Positions 57,561 through 64,000 of a stretch of DNA of 64,000 nt are shown here, one piece after another. Position 1 is the first letter of the stretch, and each line of letters opens with the position of its first letter. A program made the translations under genes and the position numbers. The notes beneath the pieces were generated by a model. The model was not told where the DNA came from. It did no database searches and was given only the letters and a program-made list of their open reading frames with translations. The stretch is from Hermatobates lingyangjiaoensis. Taxonomy: Eukaryota > Arthropoda > Insecta > Hemiptera > Hermatobatidae. The stretch lies in NCBI GenBank assembly GCA_026182355.1, contig JAPFBL010000549.1, positions 1 through 64,000 of the forward strand. Direction: 5' to 3'.

Positions 57561-58142
57561 ATGTCGCTCGCCTACTACTGAAATGGGTGCCAAATAATAA
57601 ATGAGCCACACTTTCTGACCTTAGAACAGCAATACAAATTGAAACCAACAAGCATGGGCATTGGAAAACAAACCAAAACAAATCTCAAAAGTTATCCACA
57701 ATGCAATTGAGGATGTCATATACTTACCGCTTTCTGTATGGAAATTGTATTTTAACAAATTGTATTGTGTCAAAAATTGTAATTTAACACAATTTTTAAT
57801 TATGTATGAAATAACTTAAGATTTGTTTATGTGTTTACCAGAAAAACTTTTTCAAGAGAATGTGAGACCGGAAGTTTAAATTCTATATTCATTGGGACAT
57901 TTCTGTTGGGGGAACAAACACAAAAGCAGATAGAAAAAGGGTCATTTGATATTTGTAAATAAATGTATTAATGGTGGTAGTATTGTGGAATTGTTCTCAA
58001 CGCCAGCGCTTATAGGCTTTCACCTTTAATGCTGTTAGTACTAGAGAGTTAACTGCACTGCCTATGAAGGTAGTGATTCATTTATCACTATGTATCACAC
58101 GAAGTGTGGTTCATTTATTTGTTGACATCCTTATTTTGTTAT
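57561..58142. other. No recognisable gene
   Basis: Unassigned AT-rich sequence. Confidence 0.5.
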
Positions 58143-58484
58143 GAGTGGGTCCATATTACTGGGTTGATTCTAACTTGGGAGTGCTCAAACTCACTAGCTG
58201 AGTGGGTCCATATTACTGGGTTGATTCTAACTTGGGAGTGCTCAAGCTAACTAGCTGAGTGGGTCCATATTACTGGGTTGATTCTAACTTAGGAGTGCTT
58301 AAGCTAACTAGCTGAGTGGGTCCATATTACTGGGTTGATTCTAACTTGGGAGTGCTCAAACTCACTAGCTGAGTGGGTCCATATTACTGGGTTGATTCTA
58401 ACTTGGGAGTGCTCAAGCTAACTAGCTGAGTGGGTCCATATTACTCGGTTGATTCTAACTTAGGAGTGCTTAAGCTCACTAACT
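58143..58484. repeat. Minisatellite, six 57-bp units in a 171-bp higher-order period
   Basis: Units begin GAGTGGGTCCATATTACTGG at 58143, 58200, 58257, 58314, 58371 and 58428. Unit 1 equals unit 4, unit 2 equals unit 5, and units 3 and 6 share ACTTAGGAGTGCTTAAGCT with three differences. The array therefore duplicated as a trimer. All frames have stops, so it is not coding. Confidence 0.97.
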
Positions 58485-58542
58485 GAGGTTTACTAAAGTA
58501 GGGATCGGTGACAAATATCGCATAAACTAAGTATCGACCGGC

Positions 58543-58830
58543 TTATGTTTCCTCTGGAAGACGGTGTGCCCAAGATTTTTCATTTAGGGTCATTGCTACA
58601 TTGCAATCTTCAATGTTCAGTATTAAAGGTAAGAAGTATGCCTCATAAACCACATTTGACCCTGCAGAATGAGGTATACAAAATGTTTCGTTGTTCGATA
58701 TAAGATTATCTTTCTTCGCCACTGTCAACATGTATAATGTGTGGTCTACGACGTCATGGGTGTCGAACAAGCAGGTCATCCAACTCCTTTGGACCAGGCC
58801 TTTAGATCAGCTAGCTATGTCGTATGGTAA
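58543..58830 (-). CDS. Unidentified open frame
   Basis: Open on the - strand from a TGA near 58820 to TAA near 58543, about 92 codons with an internal ATG at 58779. The sequence begins SKGLVQRSWMTCLFDTHDVV, then DHTLYMLTVAKKDNLI, FCIPHSAGSNVVYEAYFLPL and ends EKSWAHRLPEET. Composition is mixed and protein-like, unlike the low-complexity frames nearby, but I do not recognise the family. It may be a fragment of a transposon polyprotein or a true exon. It ends just beyond the minisatellite. Confidence 0.3.
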
Positions 58831-58839
58831 TTGAAGCTA

Positions 58840-59830
58840 TCACAAACAATTAGTCTGAGTTTATATTATTGCTATCCATTTTGAAAAAATAAACCTGACA
58901 TGCATAGTAACTCAGTAAATAACTCTATACGACTCAAAGTGTTCTGTTATGTTGAAATGGGTGTCATAATATCAAAATACTCTGTACCAAGGGTCAAGGA
59001 GGCGTTTTGAGTCCGACAAGTTGCCAACTAGTAGAGAGAGTTGTAAAAGAAATATTTTTAGTTATATTATTGTAAAAATAGACCGTCATATCTCATACGT
59101 TTCCCTACGCCAAAGACGGGTTTGCAAACTTGTCCATCATAAAAAAGAAAAAAAAATGTGGCTATTATTCTTTATTTTGATTATACGAAGGCGATAATCT
59201 ACTTACTTTATAATTATTTCTTCCTATAACCAAAACAAGGAATATGTTTCAGTTTTTTCTTGACAATGGACAAGTTTAAAACTGGTTGAAGAATAGGGAA
59301 ACGAGCAAATTAAGAGGGTATATTGTTATAATAATATTACTAACAACCTCTGCGGTGCTAGAAATATTGTTTATTTTAATCTTCGTAAAAGTTTTTTTTT
59401 TAAAGTTTTGTTAATTAAAGGTACTGGAGACAAAAGGTGCTACAAAAGACAAACTGGTGCTACAACAAAAAAACTGCGGAAACCCTAAAGCTAAGGCTAC
59501 TTGTATTAATTTTCACATGCCAATTAATTTTCTAATTCAGTTTTTTTTTCTTTTAACTGGAACTTGTATGTGATATTGCAGTCATTTTAACCCCAATAGG
59601 CCACAATTTCTTGACAATAGGCTACAACTTGAACATCGCATATCGTTGAATATCGAATAATTGTTAATCGTTTACAGGGGATTGGGGATTCAAAGGGTAC
59701 TGGTTGGTGGTGACTTGCTCTATATAATACATGCCCCTTTCGAGCCAATTCACACCAGTCACGGTTAAACTACAACCGTTTCAAGAACAAATACCTCAAC
59801 ACTGTCGTTCATTTAAAACCCCTCCCCCAC
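58840..59830. other. No recognisable gene
   Basis: AT-rich unassigned sequence. Confidence 0.5.
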
Positions 59831-59844
59831 ATCCATATGTTAAT

Positions 59845-60064
59845 GATCAAACCACAATAAGAAAATGGGAAAGCAAGACTAAGATCTTTCAACCGTAACA
59901 AGCGGTCTTCGTCAGAGTCAAAAACCCAACTCAGTTGTCAGTTGGGTTTTTGACTCTGACGAAGACCGCTTGTTACGGTTGAAAGATCTTAGTCTTGCTT
60001 TCCCATTTTCTTATTGTGGTTTGATCATTGATTGTTATTTCACGTGTTTATGTGAAATCTTTTT
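59845..60064. mobile_element. Family A inverted pair with 14-bp TSD, intact hammerhead cores
   Basis: ATCCATATGTTAAT is repeated exactly at 59831-59844 and 60065-60078. Arms 59845-59931 and 59940-60026 are perfect reverse complements, with an 8-bp centre. The right copy alone continues with the 3' tail (TTATTTCACGTGTTTATG, GAAATCTTTTT). Cores at 59877-59919 (-) and 59952-59994 (+) have every base of the pattern: GACT/AGTC, CTGACGA, A, GACCG/CGGTT, GAA, AGATCT, T. Both arms share the private variant CTTGCTTTCCC (others have CTTGTTTTCCC). Confidence 0.9.
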
Positions 60065-60079
60065 ATCCATATGTTAATA

Positions 60080-61385
60080 CAGACAAAATACAGACTTGTG
60101 GGTAAAGAATGGAGAAAAGTCGTCAAACACTGTTATTAATATAAGCCATGTTGTTAATTATAAATTAGTTTTGAACAGGGATAAAGTTAAACCAATTTAT
60201 TTCAAGTTAAGTCTTAATTATGAATGGAAACCACTGTTTTGTTGCCGTTTGCATAATTGAATTCACTGTTATTTGTTGTTCACTGATTCGATGGCTGTTT
60301 GGTGGTTTTGATTTCTTTATCTCTTATCATAAACCTGTGAGTCAAGCAGTTTGATAAACAAATTACTACACTCAACCATTCTTTAGACTGTCTGCAAGAT
60401 ACTTTTTATTCTTCATACCTTTCAACATTTGTTTTTTTTTTGGTCTATATTATTTTATTTTGACAGCTAGAATAGTGGAACCATTTTAATAATCAGATAG
60501 TCCATGGAACACATGTTTGAAAGAACTATAATTTTTTTGTAGTGATAACGAAAGTAATTGATTTTGATATTTTAAAGTAAATATTGATATTTTCAAGTTC
60601 GCTGATTCCGTTTTTTGATATTTTAAGATATTTTTTGTTTAAGTGTATCTGTATGTATGAGATGTGAGTGTGTGTGTGTGTGTGCGTATGTTCGTTTGTT
60701 TGTTTGTTTGTGTTTATGCGTGACTCTGTACTCTCTATCTCTAATCTCTGTTGAAGTCCCTTCGTCTAACAGCGACTTAGACGGAGCGAATACATTTTTC
60801 ATATATATTAATTATGTATCTGACAAATATATTTGTAGAGTTTACATTTCTTGTGTAGAAATGTATCTGTTTTTCTTAACATTGCAAAATGGGAAAGGTA
60901 CTTAATTGATCTTTATGTCAAGGCAGGTATTATTTTTTCTCAGATGGAATTCGAACATGGATTACAGTGATAACATCAATGGAAATTGTATTCTCCTTGG
61001 TACATCGCATGATATTCATTTGCCTAATTATAAACATGAAATAAGTACAAACGTTGTCATAAATTCAATTTTTTTAAAAAATATATTTTATTCTATAGTT
61101 AACCGTATAACTGTAATTTTTGTCTATAGTCGTTGAGGTTGGTCGTATATAGACCAAAGGGTTTGGGTATGTCAAAATAACAGTAACAGTTGAATTACTG
61201 TTTGAACATCTACATATTGGTTAATAAACACCGTAAGGTCTTTGACGCTAGTACATTCCATTCCTATGAGAGCAGTGAATTAACCCAGTAATGAAATATG
61301 AAGATTAAAACTACAGGTTTGTTTAATACCAGTGCTCAGACTATATTATTATTTGATTTTTGAAAATAAAACAATGGTTGTTAAT
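60080..61385. other. No recognisable gene
   Basis: Contains a (TG)n at 60666-60683. TATAGACCAAAGGGTTTGG at 61148 recurs as TATAGACCAAAGGGTCTGG at 61912. Confidence 0.45.
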
Positions 61386-61608
61386 GTGCACAATTATCTA
61401 GGAGGATTAAGAGCAGTAAGGAGATTTGGCAAGCGGAGACACGGATGGAGAGGGCTTCCCGACGACTGCTGATGGTAGATAACTGTGGTGCAACTGAGCC
61501 AACGTCCTGCCAAGGCAATCCTTGCTTCTGGCTGGACTGGCAGTCGAATGAACTGTCAGCAGGCTGGACAATGAGAAATAAGTCGGCATTCAGAGAGTGC
61601 CATTAAAA
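61386..61608. other. GC-richer block with open frames on both strands
   Basis: The + frame reads SKEIWQAETRMERASRR, CGATEPTSCQGNPCFWLDWQ and ends FRECH. A - frame covers 61589-61407. I recognise neither. Possibly an exon, possibly chance. Confidence 0.25.
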
Positions 61609-61609
61609 T

Positions 61610-64000
61610 TTAAAAATTTTTTTTTAGGTTTTATAATTAGGGATGGAAGAAATTGATGGAACCTTACATTTATTCTTGATCACTTTCCATGACATGCTAA
61701 AAGTATTAAGTAACTTTTTATTTACTTATAAATTTCTTTTTATAATTTATACAATTCGATCTATAAAATCTATATAAACTGGCGACAATGAATGCGGACA
61801 GGTATTTACGACATTTAGAACATTCAGATTCTATAAATATCAATTGTTAACGGTAGTAGTCTCGATTAATCACTTACGTCGTTTTAATATAAGCCTTGAG
61901 TTTGGACTTATATAGACCAAAGGGTCTGGTATGATAACGGTTCTGCATATCCCTGTATGCTTCAAATACTCTTTGAACTTTTGAGCTGTGAATGAACTGC
62001 ATAAGGTCTTGCTACCAATGGATAGTATCGCAATATGGATCCACTGACACAAATCAGGTTAAATTGAGTGTGTTTTAATAAAAAATCACTAAGACTTGTG
62101 AATCATCAAGCATTGCCTTCACACGGAGCCCTTCACTCGAACTGTCAAGAATGGGACGATGGTCAAGAGACCGGACAGCGAATTAGTGAGCATTCGTGGG
62201 ACGCATTTTAGTTAAAGAAACTTTAAAAAATATGTAAATCGGCGACTATGTCATTTGCTTTTTGAAAATATAAACATATCGAAAATTATAAAACTAAATC
62301 GAAGTAAGATAGTTTCAAACTGGAAGACTTGTGTTCTTGAAACTTCTATATGACCTACAGGTGTTCAAATGCCAGTCGAACTGCCAGGAAGTTACAACAT
62401 TTCCTCCATAGAGTTTTGCAATTGATTATGGTATCGAAATTAGCATTGAACGCTGTGAAGAGTTCCCACATTCTTTTTTGTAATGGTGTCAACTCCTCGT
62501 CTATCTATGTCTTTATTGGTGATTATGTTAACTTTTACCAAATTTAGTATATACTCCTATGTCTATTAAATATATAGTTCCCATATTTTCTGCAGATTGT
62601 CATTCAAATGAAGTCTAATTAATATATCGAAGTTAGAAACACTGTATGTGAAATGTGTATTTTTTATTAACAATGAATGTTCATTACGCAATAAAGGACC
62701 TTGTCTATAAGGTGGACATCGTTCAACTATGACCTTCGGATGTTCTGTACGTTCAGTGCTCCATACCATAAAACCTTTATACAATGTGATCATATTAAAT
62801 ATATGATACTTATAACCAATACTTCTTTATTTATTATGGTTGTGAATATCTAGCACGATTTGAGATAGAGATTCATTGATTACATTATTCAACTAACAAC
62901 CAAAGAGGAATAAACGGATCTGTCTGTCCATCCTAAATGTTGTTGTCCTATGTATTAGGAAGAGTTGAACAGTTGAGTGCTGCATCTCATCACGTCCTTT
63001 ATTCGAATTGATCAGATCGTCCTTATAACCTAGACTACTTTATGTGTCAGCAGTGTAGATATCTGTCATGCTTTCAGAAAGGAATTCATTGATTCTACCA
63101 TATATTATTCAACTTTGAACCAAAGACAACAAAAACCTGACTGCATTGAAAGTTTTTTGCCCATGTGATTAATCGGAACATCAGCGTTCCACAACCCCAC
63201 TTACGTCTTAAATTATATAATCATTCAAAACATTTAAAATAACATGTATTAAGGAAAATTTTACAATAATGTGAAATTGTTCCGGTTATTTTATTATTTT
63301 TTAAACACTTTCTGATGATAACCAAAGCAAATTGATAATCAACCAAATTATTATAGTCATACCATTTGCTGATTTTATTAATAATATCTTTTAATAATTG
63401 TTTCAAATCTAACTTATTGTATAATGATTTTTGAGTGATTTTGTAATGGGTGATTAATTTTCTGAGCTGTTTGTTTGAATTATTCTAATGGTACCTGTGG
63501 AATTTGTAGATATCACACTATTCAAGCGTTTATCAATTGTTCTAAACAATCATCCTAATTACATTTTCATCATTATTAGCAAAATGTAATAGATAAATTA
63601 AAATAAATCAATTGCCTAATTAAGTTGATTGTTATTTCTTATACTGGGTTAATTTATAGTGAGGTTGAGTGTATGCCACTAAGTTTTTGTAATCGACATT
63701 TACCGTGAATGATATTTCGTTTGAATTTTTCGCATTTAGTATTATCATTAGCTTTTAAACATGGAAATCCTCATTGCTATATAAAGCAATGGACGGTTTT
63801 ACCGAGACCATTCGTAGGTTTGCAAGGTCAAGAGACCTTGCTTGCCTCATCTGTGGTTTGGTCACCACTGATCTGGAACATTCAAACTCACTTTACTCCT
63901 TCTTCAGCACCTAGTTCGAGGCCTTTACTGTTTAGGTTCTGTGCTAAAACTGGGAACATGCCTCATTTGTTCATTAGCATCTATTCCACTTACATACATG
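61610..64000. other. AT-rich sequence with faint internal repeats
   Basis: ATTCATTGATTACATTATTC (62871 on) and ATTCATTGATTCTACC (63084 on) are similar in similar flanks. GAGGTTGAGTGTA at 63660 echoes 47974 and 48178. No gene, SINE or hammerhead core recognised. Confidence 0.45.

Noticed and set aside
58143..58484. Repeat protein encoded by 57-bp (19-codon) units
   Set aside because: Although 57 is divisible by three, all six frames meet stops within one or two units.

Overview
This is an AT-rich, repeat-dominated piece of metazoan nuclear DNA, most probably from an invertebrate. The evidence is a spliced coding exon with normal GT-AG borders, Penelope-like retroelements (PLEs) with GIY-YIG endonucleases, hAT and mariner transposon remnants, a tRNA-derived SINE family, many microsatellites, and no bacterial-type gene density. 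The exact phylum cannot be settled by eye. A chelicerate or another invertebrate with large introns is a guess only.

Conventional genes are almost absent. The one confident protein-coding gene piece is a 147-bp internal exon (23938-24084, + strand). Its 49 residues match the conserved N-terminal region of the Lst2/ZFYVE28 family (lateral signaling target protein 2, a FYVE protein linked to EGFR endosomal signalling). No other exon of that gene was recognised. If the gene continues downstream on the + strand, much of the window may be its intron. Three further stretches are more gene-like or regulatory than their surroundings but unidentified: a CpG/GC-rich island open on both strands (44462-44770), a 3'-bounded open frame on the - strand (58543-58830), and a TATA/CRE-like cluster (32180-32400).

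The dominant theme is PLE debris. The longest copy (11451-13215) is a nearly perfect foldback. On its - strand it carries the PLE linker plus GIY-YIG endonuclease, then a terminal repeat with a hammerhead motif, then the start of the next tandem ORF. The + arm is the same element with the endonuclease deleted. Other endonuclease remnants lie at 440-1060, 5476-5775 and 6346-6425. At least six N-terminal ORF remnants end in or beside (TA)n tracts. No reverse transcriptase domain was recognised, so no copy is autonomous.

Around these lie about ten repeat families (called A to J here). Most of them carry a minimal type-I hammerhead-like core: CTGANGA, one extra base, a short helix II, GAAA, a tiny palindromic helix III, then a few bases of helix I. 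Minimal dimer-type hammerheads are known from metazoan PLE terminal repeats. The copies are largely organised as inverted pairs with hammerhead sense pointing outwards (- copy left, + copy right). Three pairs are flanked as a unit by 13-14 bp target-site duplications. That suggests each inverted pair is a single integration product.

Layout. 0-8 kb: PLE fragments, SINEs, a ~78-bp minisatellite. 8.9-9.4 kb: hAT MITE. 11.4-13.2 kb: large PLE foldback. 13.4-18.5 kb: families A, C, E, G and a 94-bp minisatellite. 18.9-21.2 kb: two hAT elements and a mariner remnant. 23.5-24.1 kb: SINE and Lst2 exon. 25.7-34 kb: families A, H, D, C, B, pyrimidine-rich minisatellites, regulatory candidate. 35.8-44.1 kb: minisatellite, SINEs, PLE N-terminal pieces, families E, A, G, J, B, a deleted mariner, a MITE. 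44.4-49.7 kb: GC island, minisatellites, otherwise featureless. 49.8-57.6 kb: families A, G, J, D, I, C, E, B, a second hAT copy, SINE. 58.1-64 kb: 57-bp higher-order minisatellite, a TSD-flanked family A pair, mostly unique AT-rich sequence.
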